A stretch of DNA of 64,000 nucleotides from Candidatus Odyssella thessalonicensis L13 (GTDB lineage Bacteria > Pseudomonadota > Alphaproteobacteria > Paracaedibacterales > Paracaedibacteraceae), in assembly GCF_000190415.1 (NCBI RefSeq), contig NZ_AEWF01000005.1, positions 62,001-126,000 on the forward strand. Direction: 5' to 3'. Position 1 is the stretch's first letter. The number at the start of each line of letters is the position of its first letter. Under the pieces are notes generated by a model. It searched no databases and had not been told where the DNA came from. It worked only from the letters and a program-made list of their open reading frames with translations. The position numbers and the translations under genes were made by a program. Below, piece by piece: positions 1 to 8,806 of this stretch.

Positions 1-232
1 TAAGGAGGGTCATAAAGCTAATTAATGAATTAGTTATGACGACAGCTTTGGAATTAACTAGGTAACCATAGCTAATCCAGGCAAGCCCTCCAGCCATAAG
101 AGAGAAAAAGGTTAAACCCGACAATCCTTCAACTTTTTTCTCTCTGTATACTTTATAGACCTGAGGCATAAATGAGAAAACGGATATGGCAGATGCAATA
201 AATCCGATTAATTCAATTAAATATAGTTTCAT
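1..232 (-). CDS. SemiSWEET/PQ-loop sugar transporter (partial)
   Basis: The 5' 77 codons of a membrane protein whose 3' end lies beyond the left edge. The first helix is followed by 'MPQVYKVYREKKVEGLS', which is the PQ-loop signature of the SemiSWEET/MtN3-like family: short three-helix proteins that dimerise in the inner membrane and move sugars down a gradient. A second hydrophobic stretch ('TFFSLMAGGLAWISYGYLV') and the start of a third are visible. The start codon overlaps the 3' end of the upstream TIM-barrel gene by 20 bases, so it is almost certainly translated as the last known gene of the same operon. Substrate cannot be read from the sequence; the operon suggests a sugar or cyclitol. 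Confidence 0.8.
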   Translation of the reverse strand, partial: MKLYLIELIGFIASAISVFSFMPQVYKVYREKKVEGLSGLTFFSLMAGGLAWISYGYLVNSKAVVITNSLISFMTLL

Positions 233-1118
233 TGTGCCTAATCCATTCGAATGCTTTCTTAAAATTATGACGTACCGTATAGTCTATCTCTTGAATCTCT
301 AGAACCATCAATCTCTGGGTGTTATCCATTTGAGAAATTTCGTTGAGAATAGATGTATATATACTTTCATCCAATTCTGACGCTTCAGGTAAAACACCCT
401 CTTTGCAATGGGTACCCTCTTCAGGATTGGCAATTCCTTTAAAAGCAGAAAAATGCCAATGTTGGATTTTATCCTTGAGACGCATAAAATCTAAATATCC
501 AACCTGCTGAAAGTTAGGGTAGAATTTTTGGCTCTGTTTGCCTTCAACTACTTCGCGAATATTAGAGATGGTATTAGTGTAATGGCAGACATCCCAGACT
601 ATTCCTATATTTAAATCAAAAACTTGGTTGAAATCTTGCGGGTAGCAAAAAAGAGGGTCAATTTCTTTCGCATAATTATCCATTACCGGCATATTCTCTA
701 GAGCAAGCCAAGTATGTGGGGTGGCTGCCATTTCATAAACATTATTTAAAACATCTAAAACCTTTAATCTTTCAGCCTCTAAATCCAAGTTTGTCCATTC
801 TGAGATTATATGAATTCTGTTGGAGTGAACTACGACGCCTCTTAGTCCTAGGTCTGATGCCCTTTGTAGAGCCTCTTTTAATCGACTTCGCACAAATAGA
901 TCGTTGACGTAATCTGAATTATTCACTGGAAAATGGAATGTAATTTCTGAGTTTGGATTACTAGATTGTAAGCTCTCAATGTTCTGCCAAACTAGATTCC
1001 ATGTTTCTTCTTCTAAGTCCTGCCTATTAAAGATGGTTGCTTCATATCCTTGCAGATTTTCCAGAAATACGGCTTGTTTAAGATCTTTAGCCAAGAATGG
1101 CATCGATAACTTAATCAT
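213..1118 (-). CDS. Xylose-isomerase-like TIM-barrel protein (sugar phosphate isomerase/epimerase family)
   Basis: 301 residues, cytoplasmic (no signal peptide), with the strand-end motifs of the AP-endonuclease-2/xylose-isomerase-like TIM barrel: 'GVVVHSNRI', 'LALENMPV', 'GIVWDVCHY', 'IQHWHFSAF' and 'LMVLEIQEID'. The Glu, Asp/His, His and Glu in these motifs are the usual metal ligands of the family, which includes IolE/IolI-type inosose enzymes and hydroxypyruvate isomerase as well as endonuclease IV; the absence of the full Nfo ligand set makes a sugar isomerase/epimerase more likely than DNA repair. It overlaps the phosphatase-like gene upstream by 8 bases and the SemiSWEET gene downstream by 20, so it is translationally coupled to both. 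Exact substrate unknown. Confidence 0.75.
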   Translation of the reverse strand: MIKLSMPFLAKDLKQAVFLENLQGYEATIFNRQDLEEETWNLVWQNIESLQSSNPNSEITFHFPVNNSDYVNDLFVRSRLKEALQRASDLGLRGVVVHSNRIHIISEWTNLDLEAERLKVLDVLNNVYEMAATPHTWLALENMPVMDNYAKEIDPLFCYPQDFNQVFDLNIGIVWDVCHYTNTISNIREVVEGKQSQKFYPNFQQVGYLDFMRLKDKIQHWHFSAFKGIANPEEGTHCKEGVLPEASELDESIYTSILNEISQMDNTQRLMVLEIQEIDYTVRHNFKKAFEWIRHNETIFN

Positions 1119-2064
1119 TGCATTCTACCAATTCTAAGGAGGGTATTTGATTGACAAAAGTCAAAGCCTTACTTTCCCGCTCTACAGCCGAACGAATCAC
1201 ATTGATGACTTGAAGGGGACCTGCAAGGCAGCTACAGAATAAATCAGAAGTGGGGTTTTCGGCTAGATAAATAACAAATTCACCGCCAGCTTCTCTTGTT
1301 AAGAGGTAAACGGGGTAAAGGTCCCATAAAGCAGCTGCTGCATCAATTTTTGCTTTGTACTTACCTGCGGCAACTTGAGTGTAAGCGAAAGCATCCGTGT
1401 ATGTCCGGACAATAGCCGGAATATCTTGGCATCTTGATAACATGTTCTCTCGTTGAAGATATTTAAAAGCATAATCATCGCTGCGAGCAACAATATGAGA
1501 CCTTTCAAGAGGATGATCCTTTATAACGAGTTTATTTTCTTCCCCAGTTAATAGATTATTGCAGAACGCTCCTTGGCCTTTATAAGCAAAATAAGCTTGC
1601 GCTTTCGTGGGTAGGTAGATCAAGCTGGCTAGAGGTTCTCTGTTTTTAACCAGGCTAAGGGTGAATGCGAACGTGTCAAGATCATTTCGAAAAGAGATAG
1701 TTCCATCAATAGGGTCTACATACCAACAGTATGTGTTTTCTCCATCCGTTATCTTAGCTTCATGATAATAGCCTTCTTCACCTTTAAATGAAGCCCAAGG
1801 GGTCTCTTCTTGCATCATTTCGCCAAAGTGATTCTCAATCTTCTTTTCTAAATTAGAAACCAAGCTACCATCAGATTTGGATTCAAAAGATAAACATTCT
1901 TTTTGTTCAGAAAAGTATTTATCGAACTCTTTTATGCATCGCATGAATAAATTCGATTCCTTGATCGAAGCAACAGCAGTAAGTTCGTCACAAGCATGCG
2001 TGGTGCACAAATTTAAAGGTGCTACTAAAGCCATAATTACCCATCCTATATTTCTCTTTTCCAT
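1111..2064 (-). CDS. Inositol-monophosphatase-family phosphatase with signal peptide
   Basis: 317 residues. The IMPase/FIG superfamily metal-site motifs are all visible: 'GEEGYY' (Glu ligand), 'VDPIDGTISF' (the family signature DPIDGTxxF) and 'ALWDLYPVYLLTREAGGEF' (third metal Asp in WDxxP). Members hydrolyse inositol monophosphate, histidinol phosphate, fructose-1,6-bisphosphate or PAP. Unusually, the N-terminus is a hydrophobic segment ('IGWVIMALVAPLNLCTTHA') that looks like a cleavable signal peptide, whereas typical family members are cytosolic. It starts 18 bases after the propeller gene, with a GGGAG-type ribosome site, and its end overlaps the next gene. In this operon it may dephosphorylate a sugar or cyclitol phosphate; export to periplasm or host is inference. 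Confidence 0.75.
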   Translation of the reverse strand: MEKRNIGWVIMALVAPLNLCTTHACDELTAVASIKESNLFMRCIKEFDKYFSEQKECLSFESKSDGSLVSNLEKKIENHFGEMMQEETPWASFKGEEGYYHEAKITDGENTYCWYVDPIDGTISFRNDLDTFAFTLSLVKNREPLASLIYLPTKAQAYFAYKGQGAFCNNLLTGEENKLVIKDHPLERSHIVARSDDYAFKYLQRENMLSRCQDIPAIVRTYTDAFAYTQVAAGKYKAKIDAAAALWDLYPVYLLTREAGGEFVIYLAENPTSDLFCSCLAGPLQVINVIRSAVERESKALTFVNQIPSLELVECND

Positions 2065-2082
2065 ATTTGCCTTTCTCCCATT

Positions 2083-2985
2083 TTAAAAAATGCACATACC
2101 ATGCGGGTAATTGCCGACTTTAATTTCTTTTTTTAATTGAAGGTCATCACTATTAAAGACCTGGAGATATCCCTCCTTATGTGAAGTGACAAGTAGAAGA
2201 CCTTCAGAAAAAGTTACGTCAAATGGCTCTTGCCGGGTCGATAAATAGGATAAAATTTCTCCGCTCTGAGCATTCAGTACAACTATTTGATGATCATCAA
2301 AGTTAGTACTCACAAGGAGGTCCTTGCCATTGTGAGCTAGGCTAGTTGGATGGTTAATATTTTTGGTAGACCATACAAGAGAGTAAGATTGTTTTGAGAA
2401 AGCCTGTATACAGGCATCCCCAATCGCAGAGACTACGATATAATCTTTAGTTATTGTAACATCGTAAGGATTTTTAGCTGTTGTAATTGACGTTACTCTT
2501 GTCCAGCTCTCAGGATCTATTATATCTAGACAATTTGCGGTATTACAGCTGATAAGAATAAGATCTTGTTGAGAGTCATAAGCTATATTTCTTGGCCCTT
2601 CAGAAGTTGAGGTTAACTCTTTAAACGAGTATCCATAGGGATCAATTGTTATCAACTTATTATGGTCTTTTAAAATAGATAGAATGCCATATTTGGTCCC
2701 TATCAAACCTCGTGGCTCATCAGGTAAATTTATCGACCCTAATCGGTACATTGAATTCGGATCATAAATCCCGATACATTTATCTGCGCATTCTGTAATA
2801 ATTAAGAGATCATTATATTTGATCACCTCTCTCGGCTGAGATCCAACTTTATAGTGAGTCGCCGATTCGTTAAAAATTGTCATTGTATTATTACCGCTAT
2901 TAGCTACTGCGCCGGCGATATCATAGGCCATGGATTTACATGTAAGCACAGCAAAGATTCCTGTTATTATGGATGCTGTTTTCAT
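2083..2985 (-). CDS. Secreted YVTN-type beta-propeller protein
   Basis: 300 residues beginning with a signal peptide ('MKTASIITGIFAVLTCKSMA'). The rest is a series of about six to seven four-stranded blades of the YVTN/YncE kind, each with a pattern like 'x-LLVTSHKEGYLQVFN' or 'DLLVSTNFDDHQIVVLNAQSG' and a G-x-x-P turn ('VGSQPREV', 'AKNPYDV', 'VGNYPHGM'). Such propellers are periplasmic or extracellular binding scaffolds; no catalytic residues can be assigned. The ATG overlaps the TGA of the aminotransferase gene (ATGA) and has a perfect AGGAGG site inside the end of that gene, so the two are coupled. Its presence in a sugar-metabolism operon is odd and may mean it binds the product. Confidence 0.7.
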   Translation of the reverse strand: MKTASIITGIFAVLTCKSMAYDIAGAVANSGNNTMTIFNESATHYKVGSQPREVIKYNDLLIITECADKCIGIYDPNSMYRLGSINLPDEPRGLIGTKYGILSILKDHNKLITIDPYGYSFKELTSTSEGPRNIAYDSQQDLILISCNTANCLDIIDPESWTRVTSITTAKNPYDVTITKDYIVVSAIGDACIQAFSKQSYSLVWSTKNINHPTSLAHNGKDLLVSTNFDDHQIVVLNAQSGEILSYLSTRQEPFDVTFSEGLLLVTSHKEGYLQVFNSDDLQLKKEIKVGNYPHGMCIF

Positions 2986-4097
2986 TTCTTGACCTCCTGA
3001 AAGAAGTTATTAATTGAACAGCAGATGTAGTCGATGTCAGCTTCTTTAAGATTGCAATGCAAAGGCAGGGTTAATTCTTGTTCCCAAAATAGCTCTGCAT
3101 TTGATAAGGCTCCTTGCTTGAAAGCTGTTAGAGTATGATTTGGTTTATAATGTTTACCAGTTTCAATGCCATGGGAGCTAAGGTAATCCTTCAACCTATT
3201 ACATTGTTCTCCCAAGACTCTGATAGGAAAAATGTGGGGATTAGCATCTTTATCAATTTTTAAAAGTGGGATAATGCCTGTTTCTTTTAATAGGTTGATG
3301 TATAGCTGGACCAAATGCTGGCGTTTTTGTTTAAAATGATCAGCTTTGCTCAACTGAGCTAGACCTATAGCAGCATTAATGTTACTCATATGGTAACGCC
3401 AACCCTGTTCTGTCACATCAAAGTCCCAGGACCTTTTTTTCTGGAAACGGTTCTCAGAGTCTTTTTCGACTCCTAAAAGCCTTAAATCGCGTATCTTATT
3501 AGCAACATTCTTATCATCCGTAACGACGGCCCCACCTTCACCACAGGTGATGTTTTTTATGCTGTCAAAGCTAAAACAGACGATATCACCGGTTGCCCCA
3601 ATCTTATTGTCTTCAAAATCTCCGCCAAATGAATGTGCAGCATCTTCTATAAGCCTTAAGCCATATTTTTTAGCAATCTGCCTTATCTCTTTGATGCCAT
3701 TTGTCGAACCGGCATAATGGACCGCCATTATAGCTTTAGTGCGTGTATTTATTCTTTTCTGCATGTCTGGTATATCAATCATACCGTCATTTAGCCGAAT
3801 ATCACATGCTATGGGTTTTGCTCCAGTAGCTGATATTGCTTGGAAACATCCCACATATGTAATGGAGGGTAAGATAACTTCATCTCCAGGCCCAATTCCA
3901 CAAGCCTGTATTGCTAAGTGAAGAGCTGAGGTTCCCGTGTTGGTTGTTACGATTTCACGGTCTGTCTTCAGATAGATCCGTAATTCCTCTTCAAACTTTT
4001 TAACGAAGGCCCCCATTCCTAGATAGCCCTCTTGGATTACCTCGTTGATTATCTTTAATTCTGCGTGAGAAAGAGTGGATTGAGACAATTTTAGCAT
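2982..4097 (-). CDS. DegT/DnrJ/EryC1-family PLP-dependent sugar aminotransferase
   Basis: 371 residues, full length for the family. 'TNTGTSALHLAI' binds the PLP phosphate, 'EDAAHSFGG' (about 151-159) holds the Asp that pairs with the PLP pyridine nitrogen, and 'FSFDSIKNITCGEGGA' (about 175-190) contains the Schiff-base lysine, K181. The N-terminal 'EVIQEGYLGMGAFVKKFEEEL' is also typical. Family members transfer an amino group from Glu/Gln to keto sugars (nucleotide-linked or free) or to keto-cyclitols such as scyllo-inosose. First gene of a five-gene minus-strand operon; about 700 bases of AT-rich sequence separate it from a divergent kinase-like gene. The exact keto substrate cannot be told from sequence. 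Confidence 0.85.
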   Translation of the reverse strand: MLKLSQSTLSHAELKIINEVIQEGYLGMGAFVKKFEEELRIYLKTDREIVTTNTGTSALHLAIQACGIGPGDEVILPSITYVGCFQAISATGAKPIACDIRLNDGMIDIPDMQKRINTRTKAIMAVHYAGSTNGIKEIRQIAKKYGLRLIEDAAHSFGGDFEDNKIGATGDIVCFSFDSIKNITCGEGGAVVTDDKNVANKIRDLRLLGVEKDSENRFQKKRSWDFDVTEQGWRYHMSNINAAIGLAQLSKADHFKQKRQHLVQLYINLLKETGIIPLLKIDKDANPHIFPIRVLGEQCNRLKDYLSSHGIETGKHYKPNHTLTAFKQGALSNAELFWEQELTLPLHCNLKEADIDYICCSINNFFQEVKK

Positions 4098-4792
4098 TTT
4101 TCATTTATCGATTTTTTATTTTGGCTTTAACTGATCACAGTTTTTTATTCCTGTCAATTTATTTTTAAATTTACTATATTTTAATTATATAATATCTTAA
4201 GATTGTCGTATATTTATTTCTTAAATTAAAATGTTGTGATTATATATGGCAAGTATATATAGTCCAAAAATTAAGGAAATATTTTGAAAGTGAAGTTGTC
4301 TGGTTTTTTTAACGTTGTTCGATGGACGAGCTCTGTTGGCTTATTTAGTCCGTAGATAACATTTATTTATTCTCGCCTAATTTAAGCAGGCTTATGGCAT
4401 GAAAACAACGCAAGATTGAAATGACAGATGACTGCTTGAAATTCTTGTCTAGAGGCTTAAGCTGGGTGTTTGTATCTTTTCTCATTTGAGAGTAGTAAGT
4501 ATAGCTTGCACGGTTGCAAGAAAGCTCTCTATGGTTAAATCCTTTCATTTGTGGCTCTTTGCCATGGCTGACGTGGTTCTCAATTCAATTATTAAGACAC
4601 ACAGTTCAATCTTGTAAGGAAAACAATTGAGATTCACTATGGACTAGCTTAAGGTGCTCTTGTTTTCTAAGAAACATTCGCCAAGTATTTTATAGAGAAA
4701 TATGACCCTTCTATAGGAATTAGCCAGAGTAACCATCTCTAAAAATGGAATGTTTTATTATGTAGCTTAACCAATTCTAAAGAGAATAAAAA
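4098..4792. other. Intergenic divergent promoter region, no gene recognised
   Basis: About 695 bases between the divergent aminotransferase operon and the kinase-like gene. 4098-4300 is extremely AT-rich and is the likely location of the operon promoter(s). A 61-codon minus-strand frame at 4363-4548 has no recognisable motif, no good ribosome site and ordinary stop-codon spacing for this composition, so I do not call it. Confidence 0.5.
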
Positions 4793-5881
4793 ATGGAGAT
4801 AAATTTTAAGTCTATCAGTTTTTCAGTTTTAATGCTAGCTATATTGAATCTTTCTGTTGAAGGTAAGGAAAAAATATTAATAAGGGAAGTAGCTCCTAGG
4901 ATTATTAATAGAATGGAAGTTCATACGACAGAGGTCTGTCAAATTATGAACAAATTAAGCTTAACAGTAAACGGGGACGTTTTTTCCCCTATGGATGGTA
5001 GGATTGCCACGAATCTTATTGTGCCCACAAAAGAAAGAGGTAAAATCCTTCTCAGGATGTACCCTTCTAAAATGCCACATAAGTTAGAAACTGGAAATTT
5101 AGAGTTCGAAATTGCTGCCTTACAACATTTATCGCAGAGACGCATAAATGTTCCTAGACTTTTACAATTCAATGACGGGAGATATAAGGCGGAATTGAAT
5201 GGGAAGACGTCTATCGCCTACCCATTTATAGAAGGTTGCGCCATAAGTAAAGAGGAATTATCTGTTAAAACAGCCACAATAAGTGGAAACTATCTAGCAT
5301 CTATGATAAAAGCCAACCAAGAATTTAAGCCCGAAAAGTATTTACTTAATATATCTGAGGGAGACCTTGATCATATCGTCAATCTTTATAATAGACTCTG
5401 CCAAGAATTTCCCTCTCTCTCGAAAGTTAGAGTTTATTCTGAAATGGCCAGCTTTGTCTCAAGGGAAAGCATAAGAGGAATCTATAGGAAATCACCCCAA
5501 GGCATTGTTCATGCTGATTACTTTTTTGAAAACCTTATCTTAAAGGAGGAAAAAGCTGCTCTTATAGATTTTAGTGACGCATATTATGGTGCAATAGTCA
5601 CCGATGTCGCCATTGGTGCTATGGAGTTCTCAGCAGTTTCAGAAGAAAAATGGGATTTTAGCTATTTAAAAGCTTTCCTAGCTCCTATCAAGCCGTGGTT
5701 AAGGAAATACGAATTTACGAAAGATGACCTTATTAACGTCATGCGAGCTAATTGTCTAAGGTTTGCCATTTACACTATGCGACCAACTCTTCAGACATCC
5801 AAAGATCTAGAATATAACCCGTATGCTCGCAGGTTCAAATATCTGTCTCATCCAAGCATACATAAGCTTCTAGAATTTTAG
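4793..5881 (+). CDS. APH/ThrB-like (homoserine kinase type II-like) phosphotransferase with signal peptide
   Basis: 362 residues. The catalytic loop 'GIVHADYFFENLIL' (HxDxxxxN, about 238-251) and the metal-binding 'AALIDFSDAYYGAIVTDVAIG' (DFG-equivalent, about 255-275) place it in the aminoglycoside phosphotransferase/choline kinase fold, closest in pattern to homoserine kinase II (HAD-LFxDN...IDFYxA...DLAI). An ATP-lysine region 'KILLRMYPSK' precedes it. The surprise is the N-terminal 'FSVLMLAILNLSVEG' hydrophobic segment, which looks like a signal peptide; a kinase has no ATP in the periplasm, so if exported it would have to work in a host. It is divergent from the aminotransferase/isomerase operon. 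Substrate unknown: a small alcohol, amino acid or aminosugar. Confidence 0.7.
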   Translation: MEINFKSISFSVLMLAILNLSVEGKEKILIREVAPRIINRMEVHTTEVCQIMNKLSLTVNGDVFSPMDGRIATNLIVPTKERGKILLRMYPSKMPHKLETGNLEFEIAALQHLSQRRINVPRLLQFNDGRYKAELNGKTSIAYPFIEGCAISKEELSVKTATISGNYLASMIKANQEFKPEKYLLNISEGDLDHIVNLYNRLCQEFPSLSKVRVYSEMASFVSRESIRGIYRKSPQGIVHADYFFENLILKEEKAALIDFSDAYYGAIVTDVAIGAMEFSAVSEEKWDFSYLKAFLAPIKPWLRKYEFTKDDLINVMRANCLRFAIYTMRPTLQTSKDLEYNPYARRFKYLSHPSIHKLLEF

Positions 5882-5920
5882 GTCCCAGAAGAATTTCCAA
5901 GGGGAGTGGTAAAATTAAAT

Positions 5921-6544
5921 CTATGCATATCCTCCCCTATATTGGACTAATTTCTCTGCTATAAAACACAAAGATATATTCTGCAAGAAATGAAATATTT
6001 TGCCGCCCAAGCTGATACAAGGACTATAAGGGGTCGTTTGCGGCTGGGTGCAGAAAACCAAGTTAAGCTTAAGTAGCTTTTTCCCTCTTTCTCTGATTTC
6101 TCCAGTAGGACTAACGTGTCGGTAGAGAGTTGAACGTGTTATGTTTAGCTCTTGGCATAAGTCAACAATGGAAGTCTCACGGTTTTGCATAACCACCTGC
6201 AGCATTCTCACTTGTGATTTTGTAAGGTGGAACTTGCGCCCTCCATTTCTTCCCCGTGCACGTGCTGCTATTAGTCCTGCGTTTGTACGTTCTCGAATTA
6301 GTTCGCTTTCAAAATCTGCCAATGAAGCAAAGATACCGAATATCAGTCGACCAGCTGGTGTTGTGGTATCGATATTTGCACCCTGGCCAGTTAGAACCTT
6401 TAATCCAATATTTTGTTCTGAGGGTTCCCTTGCAAATGTGTGATAGCTGAGGGGATAACGTAAGTACCAGCGTAAGCATTGCAAGATAACGTCGGGAAGA
6501 AAATGGCGATATCTGAACTCTTTAGGTTTCATTACAGGGACCAT
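5921..6544 (-). pseudogene. Chimeric frame: IS6 transposase N-terminus joined to a truncated serine recombinase
   Basis: The first ~43 residues ('FRYRHFLPDVILQCLRWYLR') are the N-terminus of an IS6-type transposase; from about residue 44 the frame runs into 'IGLKVLTGQGANIDTTTPAG', the middle of a Tn3-type resolvase, followed by the family 'ERTNAGLIAARARGRNGGR' helix and the helix-turn-helix 'DLCQELNITRSTLYRHV'. The resolvase catalytic serine and all of its N-terminus are missing. This is an accidental fusion made by an IS6 fragment (6423-6600) cutting off the recombinase; the C-terminal 30 residues also look like read-through. It sits just outside copy A of the large inverted repeat and is related to, but distinct from, the intact recombinase at 8807-9427. 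Confidence 0.8.
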
Positions 6545-6600
6545 CTATTTAAATAGTTTATCCTTAACCTAACAACTTCTCAAAAATTTGCAACGGAACT
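6423..6600 (-). mobile_element. Internally deleted IS6-family element (type A ends)
   Basis: Left end 'GGTTCCCTTGCAAA' and right end reading 'TTTGCAACGGAACT' are inverted copies of an IS6-type terminus (consensus here GGTTCCGTTGCAAA). Only ~178 bases remain: the transposase start plus both ends. The same transposase start occurs at 14684-14841. No matching 8-base target duplication flanks it. Confidence 0.7.
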
Positions 6601-6886
6601 GTCAAATTCAGAAGAGGAATTCACAGATTTCAAAAGAAGAGTTCACACTTGGCTATTCCTTACTTCGTTGAGTACTTTCGCCCGTTTAGGCTATAATTAT
6701 AATCTCAAGTTTATGGAAAAACAGATATCTAGCTTGAGTGCATTTAGAATATTAAGCCACGTACGCCTAACTATAAGGAATTCTTTAAAATAGGAGTTTT
6801 AAGAAATAGTAGATCGGATCTTAGGTAAAGGATAGCTATAGATAATGAATAAAGAAGATCTTCCGTCTTTCACTACTTTCTGCTGG

Positions 6887-7261
6887 CTATTTCGCATTTT
6901 CTCCTAAAAATGCTTCCGTATAAATTTTTCCTTCAAATAATACAAAATTATACCCCATAACTTCTTCATCTATATATCTTTTTTGTCGAACATTTTCCAT
7001 AGCGGCTGATAACGCATCTATTAAACGGTGATCCTTTTTAATCCCTTCTTGCAGTTTCTTCGAAACATAAAGCCTATAAGTTTTTCCTTGAATATTTATC
7101 TTATGGGGTTTCTGCAGCTCTTCTTCTAATTTTCGGTAATCTATCGCAAGGTTTATCTCGGAGGGCTTATATATCTCTCCTATGGAATCTACTTCCATAG
7201 AATTTACAGCCGCACTCCCTCCCAAAAAACCCAAAATAAGATTTTTTATCAATTTTTTCAT
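6887..7261 (-). CDS. Small secreted protein, paralogue of 26017-26394
   Basis: 124 residues with an N-terminal signal-like segment ('LIKNLILGFLGGSAAVNSM') and no family I recognise. The 125-residue copy in the inverted duplicate is highly similar, with conserved blocks 'INIQGKTYRLYVSKKLQEG', 'KKDHRLIDALSAA' and a conserved end 'IYTEAFLGENAK'; the retention of an open frame in both copies argues that it is a real gene under selection. It lies directly downstream of the trypsin-like protease in both copies (~90 bases), suggesting that the two are expressed together and perhaps interact (inhibitor, chaperone or partner; inference). Confidence 0.65.
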   Translation of the reverse strand: MKKLIKNLILGFLGGSAAVNSMEVDSIGEIYKPSEINLAIDYRKLEEELQKPHKINIQGKTYRLYVSKKLQEGIKKDHRLIDALSAAMENVRQKRYIDEEVMGYNFVLFEGKIYTEAFLGENAK

Positions 7262-7349
7262 CTGTGCCTCCCAGAGCTAACTTTATTAGCAATTATAAAT
7301 AGAGTATTTTATGTGTTAAGGTTAATAAATGCGCGTATGAGTGGGGTCT

Positions 7350-8642
7350 CTACTGAAGTGAGCTTACTATAGATTTCAGGTTGATCAAGTTATTATTACT
7401 ATCAAAAATTCTCTCACTCCCCCAATTAACCCCGACAATGCGGCACAGCCTCTGAATCTCATTATTGCTTACTAGCCTGCATTGTAGGACTGGCCCTCCA
7501 CTCATCCCTGGGTAAGTAGGATAATCTGAGGTAAATTCACTATTAAAAAGGTCTCTTACATCAGTAGGATGTCCATCGGTATCTGGATCATTCTTATAAG
7601 ATCTTCTCGGGCGTAAAGGTGCCGCTGTAGGCTGAGGTGGCAGAGGCGTTGTTAAATTTGTTACCACCACAAAATTCTCCTGCAATTCTGCTTGAGGCTC
7701 CGAAGCTCTGCCAATGACAAATATTTTATTGAGCCCATCATTTGTCAGGACAAAATTTCCCTGAAAACCTGTAAGATCAGGTAGATGTGTGTCATTCTTT
7801 CTTGTCGGGAAATCGGGAATGTGATTGTGAGAGAGTGCTTGTTTAAGTGTCTGACCACCTACAGAATGTGCGCTGATGGTGACCATGCTGTAGTCTGGGT
7901 GCCTATAAGGATTGTCCTCATGTTGTGAATAGGCCTCTAATTGGTTCTGAGTAATAAGTTGTTGAGCATCCTGGTCTCTATAAATATGTTGGACTTGAAA
8001 AGCAAAGTCATCAGTAAGTGGCAAACCATAAGGGACGAAATAGATAGTATTTATTTGTGCTCTTAAAAAACCATGGAGGCACGTATTGATGTGATAAACG
8101 CCATTATTTGCTGCTTGGCCTTCTAAATAAGCTTGTCCTGCCACTAGCATTCCAGTAAATGCAGGGATATAATCACCTATCCCATTTCTACGTGCAAAAG
8201 TGCCACACAAAGATCTTGCTTTTACTACATCATCATTTTCAAAATTATTATCATTTATAAAGTTAGGGTTTTGCGTGAGAATATCTTTGAACCTGAAGAA
8301 TTCACGTAAATTGAGTTTTCTTTGCCAGGTGCGTGCATTATCTGTGGCAAGTAAGTCAATTGTGGGGGTACCAAGAAGCCCCATCCAATCAACAGGGTTA
8401 TCCTGACCATCTTGGTAGAATCTTATAATATTTCGGCGATCAAGTTCTGGATATTGGCCAAATGAGTCAATTAAGAAATCAGCAACAGTTATGACTCCAG
8501 GGTAAAGTTCTTGTAACCTCCATGATCCTTCAGAAATTTGACGCCATGCTTGATTGTGATCTTGCAGGCTCGGTAAATTACTGTAGACTGGATTTATAAT
8601 TGATAAAAATGCTAAGCTTGATAAGAAGATACTTATTTTCAT
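7350..8642 (-). CDS. Secreted divergent trypsin-like serine protease
   Basis: 430 residues with a signal peptide (1-20, 'IFLSSLAFLSIINPVYS'). Near the C-terminus 'YPGMSGGPVLQC' is the GxSGGP nucleophile motif of chymotrypsin-fold (S1) peptidases, Ser at about 381; 'HINTCLHGF' (His about 190) fits the TAAHC histidine and 'RHPDYSMVTI' (Asp about 250) fits the catalytic aspartate, in the right order and spacing. An extra N-terminal domain of ~130 residues ('LDRRNIIRFYQ', 'WQRKLNLREFFRF') has no recognised fold and could be a pro-region. A second copy, inactivated only in its signal peptide, is at 24625-25930. Probably exported and possibly host-directed; substrate unknown. Confidence 0.7.
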   Translation of the reverse strand: MKISIFLSSLAFLSIINPVYSNLPSLQDHNQAWRQISEGSWRLQELYPGVITVADFLIDSFGQYPELDRRNIIRFYQDGQDNPVDWMGLLGTPTIDLLATDNARTWQRKLNLREFFRFKDILTQNPNFINDNNFENDDVVKARSLCGTFARRNGIGDYIPAFTGMLVAGQAYLEGQAANNGVYHINTCLHGFLRAQINTIYFVPYGLPLTDDFAFQVQHIYRDQDAQQLITQNQLEAYSQHEDNPYRHPDYSMVTISAHSVGGQTLKQALSHNHIPDFPTRKNDTHLPDLTGFQGNFVLTNDGLNKIFVIGRASEPQAELQENFVVVTNLTTPLPPQPTAAPLRPRRSYKNDPDTDGHPTDVRDLFNSEFTSDYPTYPGMSGGPVLQCRLVSNNEIQRLCRIVGVNWGSERIFDSNNNLINLKSIVSSLQ

Positions 8643-8806
8643 ACTCTATTACCTCTCTCGATCATCAAGGATAACGGAGCCTTAGTGAAAAAATGGTGAA
8701 TGAAGAAACTTATTCCATGAAATAGTGGAGTCGATTGAAGTTGGTACTGTGGTTTAGATAGAAATAATGGCTCACTAATAATAACTTAGCTGCCCTCTTA
8801 CAAAGT

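Noticed and set aside
4363-4548. 61-codon minus-strand frame between the sugar operon and the kinase gene
   Set aside because: No motif, no ribosome site, length compatible with chance.
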